Shown here: positions 12,790-23,208 of the stretch, piece by piece
Position numbering within the stretch: the first letter of the stretch is position 1
Layout of the letters: the number at the start of each line of letters is the position of its first letter
Source of the DNA: Punica granatum
Lineage: Eukaryota > Streptophyta > Magnoliopsida > Myrtales > Lythraceae
Assembly (NCBI RefSeq): GCF_007655135.1
Contig: NC_045131.1
Location: 29,558,001 to 29,622,000 of the forward strand
DNA: 64,000 bases
Reading direction: 5' to 3'
Position numbers and translations under genes: made by a program
Notes under the pieces: generated by a model
What the model was told of the DNA's origin: nothing
The model's database searches: none
What the model saw: the letters and a program-made list of their open reading frames with translations, nothing else

Positions 12790-13135
12790 ATGACTTAGTT
12801 GATGTTTGATAAATTAAGTGATTAAAATTTAAGTACTTAATTAGTTAAATATATATATATATATATATAGGAAGAGTACATGAATGATAAGGATGAGAAA
12901 ATGTTTTGTAAGGAGAAGAAAGCAAAAATAAATAAAAAATGACTTATTTCATTAAATCAAAAAATTTTGCTTACTCGTCAAGTGGTTTTTGACTCAATCA
13001 CTAAGTAGGTAAGACCATTATCTTTCATCTTTCTCTTTCTCTCTTATTAAATTGTCCATACAACTAACTTATAACTAACTTTTAAGTATTTATTTAATTA
13101 ACTCGTAAACCAACACAACTTATTATCAAAAATAA
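12790..13135 (+). repeat. MITE-like repeat, family C, copy 1
   Basis: It starts with ACTTAGTTGATGTTTGATAA. The reverse complement of 54395-54535 matches its first half well, including the GATAAATTAAGTG box and the later AATGAT-AAGATGAGA segment. The far end again has TTATTATCAAA, consistent with terminal inverted repeats. It includes a TA microsatellite at 12847-12870. No coding capacity. The superfamily is not determined. Confidence 0.5.
12847..12870. repeat. (TA)n microsatellite
   Basis: About 24 bases of uninterrupted AT dinucleotide. Confidence 0.9.
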
Positions 13136-13474
13136 GATTGCCAAATGCCAACGACTCGCCTACGCTTTCCACTTGCATGTATATTTTATCAATGACATCG
13201 GGTATATATATTATATTTATATGAATAGTAATATTTTTCTAATTAGTTATTCCTCTTTTAAATTCAGGATTTTATTAATATGACTCTGTGTCACCGTAAC
13301 ACATTTAATACTTTCAATTCAAGCGTTTAGTACTTTAGTTCAAGTGTTTAGTATTTATAATAGTCGTAATAAGTATATGTGTTTTTACTTCTACTTTCAA
13401 TTTAAGTGTTTAGTATTTTATATAATCCATCGCAAATAGAAAAAGTACTAAATACTTTAACTCAAATATTTGGT

Positions 13475-13720
13475 GTGTTTTGTTTTAGAGTTAAGTATAG
13501 TTGAATTTTAATTTTAATTGGATTGAAATGATTGTATTGTGAAATTATGAGAAAAAGTGTGAAAAAGTAATAAATAGTTGAGAGAATTTAGTATTAAAAA
13601 TTGAATTGAATGGATAAAAAAATTGAAGAAAAATGAAAAAGTAATAATTATGTTATTGACTTTTGTTGTATAGTGAAAATAGTTAAAGTTAGAGTTAAAA
13701 TTTTAAAAATCGATCCTAAA
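13475..13720 (+). repeat. MITE-like repeat, family B, copy 1
   Basis: The block has the GATTGTATTGTGAAATTATG box, then GAGAAAAAGTGTGAAAAAGT, then GAATTTAGTATTAAAAATTG. The same order occurs at 60555-60862 and, reversed, at 31945-32230. The left edge is near TTTTGTTTTAGAGTTAAG. The ends have decayed in this copy. Confidence 0.55.
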
Positions 13721-14155
13721 ATCAAATGGATTGTAAACATTTGAACTAAAGTACTAAATATATCACGATCACACGGAGCCATATTATAATTTTTTCCAAA
13801 TTCAATAGTGATATCATTATTCTATTGCATCACCATAAAAAATCATATCCCATTAAGATATGATATGGAGGGCAACACATATGAGACAAAGGATTGGCTT
13901 AAGGACAGAGGCCCAGCCTACATGATATGATCAGACCCTGGGAGCAACAATTCGAGAATTGTAATCAAGAGGAATTAAGCAAACATTTTTATATCTTTTT
14001 CTATTTTTATTTCTCGGATAACACTAGGCGTTCTCAACGTATTTGTTAGAACTAATTTCATCTTAACATGGACTCGATATGCCGCGAGGCGCTTTTTATA
14101 ATTTTCAAATACCTACATTAACCGTGATGTTGGCCCTTTTGTTGGTTTGTGGTTC
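13721..14155. other. Intergenic, no supported gene
   Basis: AT-rich sequence without a recognisable gene or element end, up to the poly-T that marks the LINE tail. Confidence 0.6.
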
Positions 14156-14367
14156 TTTTTTTTTTGGGGGGGTAGAAAAGGTACTTCATTAAAATAAGCT
14201 AAGTCGCACTAAGCATCAACTTTTGTACAAATAGAGCGGGGGCAAGTAGTGCCCATAACATACGCTAATAGCTAGTCATACACCTCAGGAGGAGGAATAT
14301 CAAAATACAAAATGTCCCCAGCCGGGGAGATATAGATTCTAGTGCTATTCGAAGCGAGACGAGCAAG

Positions 14368-15323
14368 CTAGTCAGCTACCATACTTGCTTCCCGGTAGAT
14401 GTGCTGCATCCTAAGCCATTCGAAACGGCCCATGAGTATCCTGCAATTAGAGATTATAGGCATTAGGGATAGATTGTCATGATTCATCCCGGAAACTAGA
14501 TCACATATTACCTTAGCATCTAATTCCATGAGTAGGAATTGAATGCCACTATTGAGGGCCATAATAAGTCCATCCCTGAGTGCCCAGCCTTCGACTAGGA
14601 GGCTATCACAAGAGCCTAGAGTCCTGCTAAACCCATTGATCCAACCCCCGAGATGGTTATGAAAGACACATCCCGCCCCCTATTTCCTGGATAGCTTCTC
14701 ACTGACCCATCAGTTTTGAGCTTTATCCAATGCTCGGGAAGCGGTGACCACTTATCTTGGATGGTGGTGATAGATTTAGTGGTAGCATGCTTCATGGAAG
14801 CAAAGTATTCTGCAGATAGTTCGAGACACTTGCGATAGAGCAAAGTGGTGTTGGGTTGGTAACCCTCGAAGATGCGCTTGTTCCTCTGTTTCCAAAGGGA
14901 CCGAAGAGCATAGGGGAACACAATCTTCCATAAAATGCTCAAGGAGTGAAGCTCATAGGCCTCACAATTGAGTTTGAGCCGTTCGTCGAAAGGAAGGACA
15001 AAAGTGCCCTTCTTAGAAGGAGGAATCCCCAAGGAGGACCAAAGATTCGTAGTTGAGGCACATTCCCGAAGGATGTGTAGAATGGATTCTTCAGGAGCCC
15101 CACACCAGAAGCATTTGGGGGAGGTCGAGATACCTCTTGAGCAGAGGTGCTCTACAGTTGGGGGTTTATGAAGAGAGGCCAGCCATAAGAATGTTTGGAT
15201 TCGAGGCTGAGCAAGAACCTTCCAAATCCATATCAAATCTTTGGAGATGCGGGTCTTGTTCTGCCCACAGATAATGGTATAGGATGAAATGGTCGAATAA
15301 TGATCATTTGGAGAGAATTCCAA
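14368..15323 (-). pseudogene. LINE zf-RVT and RNase H regions
   Basis: The minus frame from 15323 encodes a zinc-binding region typical of plant LINE RT proteins: WKVLAQPRIQTFLWLASL, then a cysteine/histidine cluster (CFWCGAPEESILHILREC). After a variable linker comes WIKLKTDGSV, the start of an RNase H domain with its first aspartate. The frame stops at 14616. The rest of the domain (ELDAKVICDLVSG and HIYREASMVAD) continues from 14562 to 14368 in another frame, so at least one frameshift separates the halves. RNase H would remove the RNA strand during retrotransposition. The neighbouring RT part lies at higher coordinates, across a MITE. Confidence 0.85.
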
Positions 15324-15649
15324 ATAGGATTGTCCTCTCCTGATTCACCAAAAAAAGTACGAGGAACACTGCAGAGGATCTCATGAATAAAGCTTGGTAA
15401 GTGAAAAGAGAGATCCGAGAAGTTCCAAGAACCATCCGAATTCAGAAAGTGAGAGACAATGAAATCAATATCAACTCTGTTTAGCAGCCCATGGACATGG
15501 GCTCCGAGTGTGGTATTGCCGGCACAATAGTCATTCTAAAAATTTATGTTACCCAGTTCATGCCCATAGAAGTAACAAGATTACCAACGTCAATGGCAGC
15601 CCGGTTGAGGGAGTTAGCTGCACTGACTGAGACTCTCTCATAGATTTAT

Positions 15650-15877
15650 GCTGCGTTTGCTTTCATAGTAGAATTTTAAAATCAGATTTTTATTTTGAAA
15701 AAGAGTGGTATAAATGGAACTCACCCTTTGACTTTGTATGAATTATTTTGTTTTGTTGTGGAAAAAAGTGGTATAAATAGGATCCACTCTTTGAATTTGT
15801 ATGATTTATTTTATTTTGTTTTGGTATAATTAAATTAGAATTGTAATTCTAAAATTTTATCCACAAACCAAACAAGC
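15650..15877. repeat. MITE family A, copy 1, nested in LINE
   Basis: About 228 bases with GCGTTTGCTTTC at one end and ACAAACCAAACAAGC at the other, forming inverted ends. Inside are two GTGGTATAAAT-A boxes, TTTGACTTTGTATGA and TTATTTTGTTTTGTTGTGG. Copies with the same order occur at 24950-25107, 25113-25336 (reversed) and 38886-39111. GTTTGG-type ends fit Tourist- or hAT-like MITEs; the superfamily is not settled. Confidence 0.75.
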
Positions 15878-15879
15878 TC

Positions 15880-16071
15880 TTACCTTTTGCGGAGGACTTT
15901 GGACCAGGGCCTATTGTCCTCTCTCAATCCCCAAGCCAGCCCTCCTAAGAGGGCAAGATTTTGTCCTTCAGCTCTTGGTACATCAAGACCGCCTTCTCCT
16001 TTCGGGAGGGTGATCTGGTGCCAACCTACTAAATGGACTTTTTTTTTCCTTTCCTTTCTATGGTACCTCAA
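15880..16071 (-). pseudogene. LINE post-RT fragment
   Basis: A minus frame of 63 codons contains VHLVGWHQITLPKGEGGLDV, the conserved WxxITxPKxxGGL segment after the palm and thumb of plant LINE RT proteins. It is cut off from the RT by the TRIM at 16126-16674 and from the zinc region by the MITE at 15650-15877. Confidence 0.8.
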
Positions 16072-16125
16072 ATAAAGTTCCCACTAAGACGATCAAGAAT
16101 GCTGCAAATGGTTTGAGGAAGAAGG

Positions 16126-16674
16126 TGCTAGGAAAAATTCACAGGTCTACTTTGGACTCGGCCCATCCGCAATCCAAAAGTTTAAGCTAATGGGTTATTA
16201 GACTATTGTCTCATATAAACCTATGGATTTTTTCTCAACTTTTCCATATGGGACTATCTCTAAAACCTCTACTCACTATTCTCCATATAGGAAAGAAACC
16301 GTCCCAACAATTCTCCTCATTCTCGACTATGTGGAGGACTTTGAGTCGGGCTTCCACTTCCGGACTCGAATACCAATTGTTACGCCCTTCATTAGCCACG
16401 AGTTTCACACTCGGGCCTTGGTGTGGTGTGAGTTTCCACGCATAGCGTGTGCACTTCTCTAGAATCGTTACCTTGGACTCTGATACCACTTGTTAGGAAA
16501 AATTCACAGGTCTACTTTGGACACGGCCCATCCACAATCCAAAAGCTTAAACTAAAGGGTTGTTAGACCATTGTCTCATATAAACCTATGGATTTCCTCT
16601 CAACTTTTTCATGTGGGATTATCTCTAACATCTACAATCATCATTCTCTATATAAGAGAGAAACCGTCCCAACA
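16126..16674 (-). mobile_element. TRIM retrotransposon with intact LTRs and GAAGG target duplication
   Basis: Two direct repeats of 184 bases (16126-16309 and 16491-16674) flank 181 bases of internal DNA. The ends are TG...CA. The 5 bases GAAGG lie immediately on both sides (16121-16125 and 16675-16679), a perfect target duplication. On the minus strand the right LTR is followed by TGGTATCAGAGTCC (16475-16488), complementary to the 3' end of initiator tRNA-Met, so the element reads right to left. It has no coding capacity and would need another element's enzymes. It sits inside the LINE reverse transcriptase and so inserted after the LINE. Confidence 0.93.
16475..16488 (-). other. TRIM primer-binding site (tRNA-iMet type)
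   Basis: The minus strand reads TGGTATCAGAGTCC two bases beyond the LTR end, the standard initiator-Met primer site of plant LTR retroelements. Confidence 0.88.
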
Positions 16675-17731
16675 GAAGGATACACTGCGTAATATGGGAT
16701 GGGGTTGAAGAAAGGACAGACTTAGCCAAGACTACCCTACCAGCTAAAGAAAGTAAGCTAGCCTTCCATCTTGAGAGCTTTTTCTTAAAGGAATCGACCG
16801 GAAAATTAAAGGAAGCAAATGAGGCTGCAGACATATCCGTAGGGAACCTAGGATATTTTCCGTGGGAAGGGGCTTCAGCGAGGCCGAGAGTGTTCAAGAC
16901 ACGAGACTTATTCCAAGGAGATGTGTTTCCAGAGAAAATAATCCGAGACTTGGAAACATCGATCGACTTCATGTTCAATAAGAAGCAAGCGGATTTCCAT
17001 GGCAAGGATAAAGAGATAAGGAGAGAGAGGATCACCTTGGTGAATCCCATGGAAAGGAAAGAACTGACTAAGTTTTCCACCATCAAACAGAACATTTTTT
17101 ACCAGGAAATGCATTTCATAACGAGCAGAAAGAAAGTATCAGGGAATTTAAAGAAACGGAGAGCATTATGTATGAAATCCCATTTAATACGATCGAAAGC
17201 TTTTTCAAGGTCTAGCTTTATAATCATGATCCCTTTCCAGCCTTGCTTATTTTTGAGGGCTGGGTGAGCTTCACAAAGAAGCACCACATTATCAGAGACT
17301 CGTTGACCTGGAATAAGGCTCGACTGGAAAGGGGATATAAAATCATTGAGGAAGGGATGGAGATGCCCAACGAGCATTGTTCTGATGATCTTATAAGCCG
17401 TGTTGCAAAGGCTTTTCGGCCGGAATTGGGAGATGGTCTCCCGGGCGTCACATTTAGGAATAAGTGATAAGAAGGTATCATTAACGCCCTCAGGAAGATG
17501 TATTCCTTCAAAAAAAATTCTAGCATATGAAAGAATCAATGGTCCAGCCATATTCCAATATTTTTGAAAGAAGATGGGATGAAGACCATCGTGTCCTGGG
17601 GCCTTACGAGGCTTGAGAGATTTGAGAGCCCCTAACACCTCTAGGTCAAAGATGGGGCTGCTCAGTGCCTCAAAGGCAGCTTGCGCTATATTCCTCCAGG
17701 ACATACCTCGGCTGCATATATTTTGGTACAC
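16675..17731 (-). pseudogene. LINE reverse transcriptase, frameshifted, catalytic box lost
   Basis: The minus frame from 17731 shows RT landmarks in order: LKSLKPRKAPGHDGLHPIFF, LSLIPKCDARETISQFRPKS, SSLIPGQRVSDN and IIKLDLEKAFDRIKWDFI (the aspartate of motif A). A frameshift near 17110 leads to GIHQGDPLSPYLFILAME (motif B). After IEHEVD, near 16960, the sequence jumps directly to VSKSRIIFSGNTSP, which normally lies well past the FADD box. The segment carrying the catalytic Asp-Asp pair is absent, so this RT is dead. The C-terminal LSRWKASLLSLAGRVVLAKS is intact. Antisense plus-strand frames here are shadows. Confidence 0.88.
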
Positions 17732-20580
17732 AAAACTTTAAACTGCATCCAATGCAGCCTCCAAGCATGAGATTCTTTAATTAGCAAAAAAAAAAAAAGT
17801 TATAAATATTGAAGCAGCAAATTAAAAAAAAAACAACAACAACAATAATAATAATAATAAAAGTGCACGCATAACAAGATTATACAAACTACATATTAAA
17901 TCGTTGCAACTTTGAGTTGCTTTATGATGTAATATAAAAACCACCTCGCACGATCAGACACCCTGAATTCGTACAATCATTGCTGTTGATGAACATGACG
18001 GAGCCAAAATATATAAAGCCCGGGGACAAGGGCGGACCTAATGTTTCGAGCATAAAAGAAAAAAAGATCTTTGAGATGACGAATATTCAGACAATTTATT
18101 AGTGAAATCAGGAGATGCATAATTCAATAAAAGATCAATAATTTAACCAACGTGGATTGGTTCAAACGGTTCGATACTTGTTTTAAGTAAAGTATCGGAC
18201 TCGAGTCTTTATGAATGCAGAAAATTCATGCTATGAAAGATTTACCCGTTAGTGGACTGATTTGACTTGATTAAATTAATTGGGACCAATTAGATTCCCG
18301 AATATCAAAATTTATAAATAATTTAAGAGTGACTGCTCTGCACAGTTCCGCCCAAGAGTTGCTTCTGGTGGATGATCAGACACATATACTCATGTAAGGT
18401 GTGCGCATCATATATTTCTAGATTTAGTGCGAAAATGGAGCACCCAGGAATCGAAATATATATAGAAATTGTTTTTTTAATAAATTGAAAAAAAATGAAA
18501 GTGGGGCTATATATATGGTTTGGGAGTAGGGTTGTCGGATTGATATAGGGGGCGGTGGCTGGTGGCTGATCATCGGCAGCCGATCAGATTCTGATTCTGA
18601 TTCTGCCAAATTGACACACAGCCTGTAGTTTTTAAATATTGTCTCTCTAAATTAATTCTTTCCTCCCACACTTAAAAATTTCGTCACCTCGTTGGATCCT
18701 ATTCATGCAGAATGTACTATATCAATTTTATAATTAGATGGATCCGCAGTACGGGGAGAAAGAGAGGGAGATGATATTCGAATGGCTCCCGCCCGTCAGG
18801 TTGTGGTGTGGCTGCCTTACCCGTGTCGGGTCTTAGGTCATTCATTAGTTTTGCCATGAAAAGGTGCCGATAGGAGACTCGGTGCTGCGGCATATGTGTC
18901 TTCCTCTTAGAACTTTATGGATCCTAATAAATTCGATTATCATTCCCAATTCCTCTGCCCATCTCTTATCTCGTTCTAATTTATCTATTATTTAATAAAA
19001 ATTTTCATTAGATAATAGTATAAGATAATTCATCTGTAACAGCAACCATTTTTCTTAATCAAACTTTCTTATATAAACAAATAATCAAAATCTCTACTAC
19101 TTTCAACCTCCAAGGGAAATATTGTGAATTAAAAAGTTTTAAAAAACTCACTATATTTCTAAATATCTCATGCATTATCTCTTCAATTACTCATTTTAAA
19201 AAAACTAACAAATTCTAAAGAGATTGAAAAAGTCAGAAAAAAAAAAACCACAAAGGCGTGTGGAGCAATCACACATGCATGAAAACACATGCAAGAGGAT
19301 TAGTATATGTACAACATAAAAAACGGATGATGCAAGTCTCTCTCTTTTTTTCTTTTTTTGAAATCACAAGGTGTTTTAAGCTTAGTCGTATTAAAACTAA
19401 TCCTCAATATCGACTTTACCATGGCTGCAAGATGCTTCTGGTGGGTGTTCAACCTTAGAACCTCAGTTAAAATCCGCTCACGTACTCAATAATTATATAC
19501 ATGTGAGGGTCATGCGTCCACACACTAGGGAAAACAGTTCTTGGATTTTTCTTGAATTATGAGACAATATATGTATATTGATTTATTTATTATGCGTGAT
19601 GGAACTTATTGATTGGAAACGATCATCATCATCATTTCCAAGTGCAGATGCATGAAAGAATCTCATCTCAGAAAGCCATCAGAGAGTGAAAAGATAAAAA
19701 GATGATTATTGAGACATCGCTGAGCTCATCGATCGAGGGGAAACTTTTTCTCCATGTGCATAATCATATCTAAACTCTTCCCAATTCATCATGGACCAAT
19801 TCATTTTTCCCTTTTATTTTTTTCTTTCTCCCGAAAACCAAATTTTCTACGATCTCCGTACATAATCCCGATTCCAGTTGTTTTGATAGTTAAACGTGCT
19901 CAAATGTTCGATCCATTGATTTTAAGTGACTGTATATATGTAACTATGACGATTGGGATACTTTTTGTAAAATGGATCGAGCTTTCTTCTAGTGCAAAAA
20001 TTAAAATGGAGATAAGGTATATATGCGGGAAAAAAAAAGAGAGATAAGTCCATCTCTATTCTTACATATGACATATAATTTGGCACATAATATATCTAGA
20101 GATTTTTTTTCTTTTTATCTTTTCCCTTTTATTTTTTTTAACTGTAAGGGATTTGATCTAATAATTAAGGAAGACTTCATGTATCAATTCGATCGTAGAT
20201 TCGAAATCCCTTAGAGTCACTAGAGCACATTTGATATGATTATCCACTTCGCATGCAATTAAGGGATTCATGAGTCCCGAGAAATTAGTCGGGCGAAATT
20301 TAGACATCTCAGGTCAGCAAAATTTTTTATCACTCTCTCTCGAGATGTGAGACATATACATCATTAAAATAGTTATCGGTATTAATTCTGATCATGGATA
20401 TGATTGATGTCGCTACATTTAGCAAGTTACTGACACTAGATAGAGAAGATCTGGTTCGTATATACACATCGATACTTTTGCTTACTCCTGGATTTATAGT
20501 ACTGAGAATTGTATGAAACTACATGTGATATGGATTGGATCAAATCAAACTTCGCGAGTTGATCATCCAAATTCTTAATT
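17732..20580. other. AT-rich intergenic DNA, no supported gene
   Basis: Contains an A-rich and AAC/AAT microsatellite stretch (17788-17860) and otherwise unremarkable AT-rich sequence. Small open frames (for example 18609-18424 and 19754-20047) show no family features. Confidence 0.6.
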
Positions 20581-21000
20581 TGTTAGTTGTATTAAATTCT
20601 CATTAGGCTCATACAAGTTTGGGTCAATTTTCACCGAAAAGCTTAAATTGTTAGATGGTGATACCAAAATTTCATATAAACTAAATTATTTCTCTTTATT
20701 TGTCTGATATGAGATTCAACAACTAATCTCGAGCCGGATTCCTCTTCCACGAGAAATCGTGGAAGAGGAATTACACGAGATGCACTTTGACTGCACTTGA
20801 CACCGGGCCTGGCGTGGTGCATGTGAACGCGCATGGACATGTGAAACTGTGGCACTAGTGCCATATTGAACTTGCATTGAGCCCATACGAGTTTAAACTC
20901 ATTTCTACCTAAAAACTCAAGTTGTTTGGTGGTGATACACAAGTCTCATATAAGTCCAATTCTTTCACTTGATTTGTCCGATGTGAAATTCCTTTTGATC
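20581..21000 (-). mobile_element. Degraded TRIM-like element
   Basis: Two related stretches (about 20590-20725 and 20868-21000) share a GAGCCCATACGAGTTT-like start, a CTTAAATTGTTAGATGGTGATAC-like box and CATATAA, the pattern seen in the other TRIM LTRs of this window. The internal part holds a perfect 15-bp hairpin at 20738-20771. No clear primer site is left; orientation is inferred from the other copies. Confidence 0.5.
20738..20771. other. Perfect 15-bp hairpin with GAAA loop
   Basis: ATTCCTCTTCCACGA (20738-20752), loop GAAA (20753-20756), then the exact reverse complement (20757-20771). It lies inside the degraded TRIM. Confidence 0.95.
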
Positions 21001-22296
21001 CCCAACGGTTGATGTGGTGTATGATTAGAGTGATGTTATACCACCGAGGCCTGGCAAGCTGGTGGCAAGGCTTGGAACAATTGTTTTGAATGTCCCGAGT
21101 TCGAGTTTCCTCCCATGTAACTGCAGTTCTCTTAAGACAAAAATTTTATACGTAGCCAGGAATACCTATATGGGAGTACACGAACCGAGAGAGCTCATGT
21201 AAGTTGTCTACTCAGTGGAGGGCCATGCCCTGTAAGGATAATTATGTCCGGTAAAACTTTGGGGTCCGTGGAGGGTGTGAACTGTCCACTTAAAAAAAAC
21301 TTCCTATTTTTTTGTAAACTAAAAAAAATGATTAGGGTGATATCATAGTCTAAGCCAGCCTGTTTGATCCCCGTTGGACCAACCAAGCATTCTATTCATT
21401 TTGCAAGAATTACTTCACAAGAATTTCCAATAGTATATAATGCAAGAAAAGAAGCGTATTCATTTACCATTTTAGTTAGTCCTAGTTTGTGCTACCTGAT
21501 ATTCGAAAGTTTAATCAGACTCTATTCATTTAGGTTTAAGTTTAGTTAACCAACTAAGAAATAAAGTTCTCCCAATTATTGGTCTACTCTATTCATAAGG
21601 AGACCTTAATTAAAGGAAAGAGGTGAAGAGGGGTTGAATCACCCGAATCAATTCGCATTTGTAACTAGTGATAAGTTTGTCAAACAAGCGACGCTAATAT
21701 TTTTTTTTGTATAAAATGAACTATTTCATAAAATATGTATTTTTTTTTGTGCAAATATGTAATGATTATTGGTTTAATGGACTGAATTGAGAATCCCCAC
21801 ATTCTCGGTTTTTACTGGGGTCCATGGTGACTTGTTGCAAGAAGATAGTTGATCGGAATTATTGGTTCTAAGAAAGCTTGCTACAATTGTAGTGTGCTCA
21901 CTCGATGTGTTTATCACATTTATCTCCCTTTGGAATTTGCTTGGAGAATCAACCCATGTATCATGCTTTTGTCATTTTTATTTGAGTATATTTTCCTGAT
22001 ATTTGTTTTTATAATGGATCGATTTATAAATAATCCTAATTATCAATTGAGGAAAAAAAATTGTGTAATGATTATTTAATTCAATAATATTTTTTTACCA
22101 TAATTTTAGTTGATCTTATATTTCTGATTTTGGATAGAGAAATTGGCTTTGTCTGTAGCGTATGCGCATGACATAAGGTTTAGAAGAAGAAAGTAGGGCT
22201 GGATAGGTTCCTCTTTTCACTTCAAAAAAGACAACTGAGGGCCCCACAATGGGCCTCACCTCCCCGTGCCCAAAAGAAATCTCAACCGTCCAATGT
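21001..22296. other. Intergenic; possible tRNA-derived SINE at 21041-21290
   Basis: Around 21041-21110 a GCTGGTGGCAAGG stretch is followed about 30 bases later by GAGTTCGAGTTTC, loosely like the A and B boxes of a tRNA-derived SINE. No copy with clean ends is present to confirm it. The rest is AT-rich and shows nothing. Confidence 0.35.
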
Positions 22297-23208
22297 TGTA
22301 AAATTCTATTGGGCCTATAAGCGATTGGGCTCATTTCCAATTCAAAAACTCGAGCTAATAGATTGTAGTACATAATCTCTTATAAACTCATTAGATTCTT
22401 CTTAGTTTTTCTGTGTGGGATTTCTTACGCTCAACACCTGTCCTCACGTGGTAACGTGTGGCTTTGACATTCACCTACACATGCCACGTGAACTAGAACA
22501 ACCCGCTCTCAAGAACAAATTACGAGCTGGGACTGGACTTCCATGCTCGGGAGGAGAGGGGACGACAATTGACAATAAGGCCACGCTTGGGCCGGACTAA
22601 AATGAAGCAGGTTTCTCTCCGCACTCAGATTTCAAAGAGACCACAAGCTCCACACTCAGGCTAAACATGGGCGCACTTTGGCTACCCATCGATGAAGAGA
22701 TATTTTAAATGGCTGGATATGAACCCACAAACATGCGCGCGTAAGCATTACCTGCTCTGATACCATGTAAAATTCTACTGGGCCTATAAGCGATTGGGTC
22801 CATCTTCAATCCAAAAGCTCGAGCTAATATATTGTAATACCCAATCTCTTATAAACCCATTAGATTATTCTTAGTTTTTCCGTGTGGGATTTCTTTCGCT
22901 CAACACCTGCCTTCACGTGACAACGTGTGGCTTTGACATTCACCTACACGTGCCACGTGGACTAGAACAACCCGCCCTCAAGAACTAACTACGAGTCGGG
23001 ACTGGACTTTCATGCTCGAGAGGAGGGGGGACGACAATTGACAATAAGGCCACGCTTGGGCTGGACTAAGATGAGACAAATTTCTCTCCGCACTCAGATT
23101 TCAAAGAGACCACGAGCTCCACACCCGGGCTAAACATGGGCGCACTTTGGCTGCCCATCGACGAAGAGATATTTCAAATGGTTGGATGTGAACCCACACA
23201 CATACATC
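22297..23208 (-). mobile_element. TRIM concatemer (LTR-internal-LTR-internal)
   Basis: Two 140-base LTRs, 22297-22436 and 22766-22905, both start TGTAAAATTC and end CTCAACA. Each is followed by the same internal region (22437-22765 and 22906-23208), collinear over about 300 bases. The first internal part ends in a minus-strand TGGTATCAGAGCAGG primer site abutting the second LTR. The second internal part stops about 35 bases before its primer site, and the expected third LTR is missing. This is what unequal recombination between LTRs of a tandem pair leaves behind. No coding capacity. Each internal part begins with ACGTG-rich sequence. Confidence 0.85.

Larger units (their letters stand above)
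14156..17731 (-). mobile_element. 5'-truncated L1-type LINE with nested insertions
   Basis: In minus orientation the order is reverse transcriptase (17731-16680), post-RT region (16071-15880), zinc-binding region (about 15290-15030), RNase H (14740-14368), a short 3' end and a poly-A tail (poly-T on the plus strand at 14156-14165). The endonuclease part is missing, so the copy is truncated at its 5' end near 17731. A TRIM (16126-16674) and a MITE (15650-15877) interrupt it. Frameshifts and an internal RT deletion make it inactive. Plant LINEs of this layout insert by target-primed reverse transcription. Confidence 0.88.
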
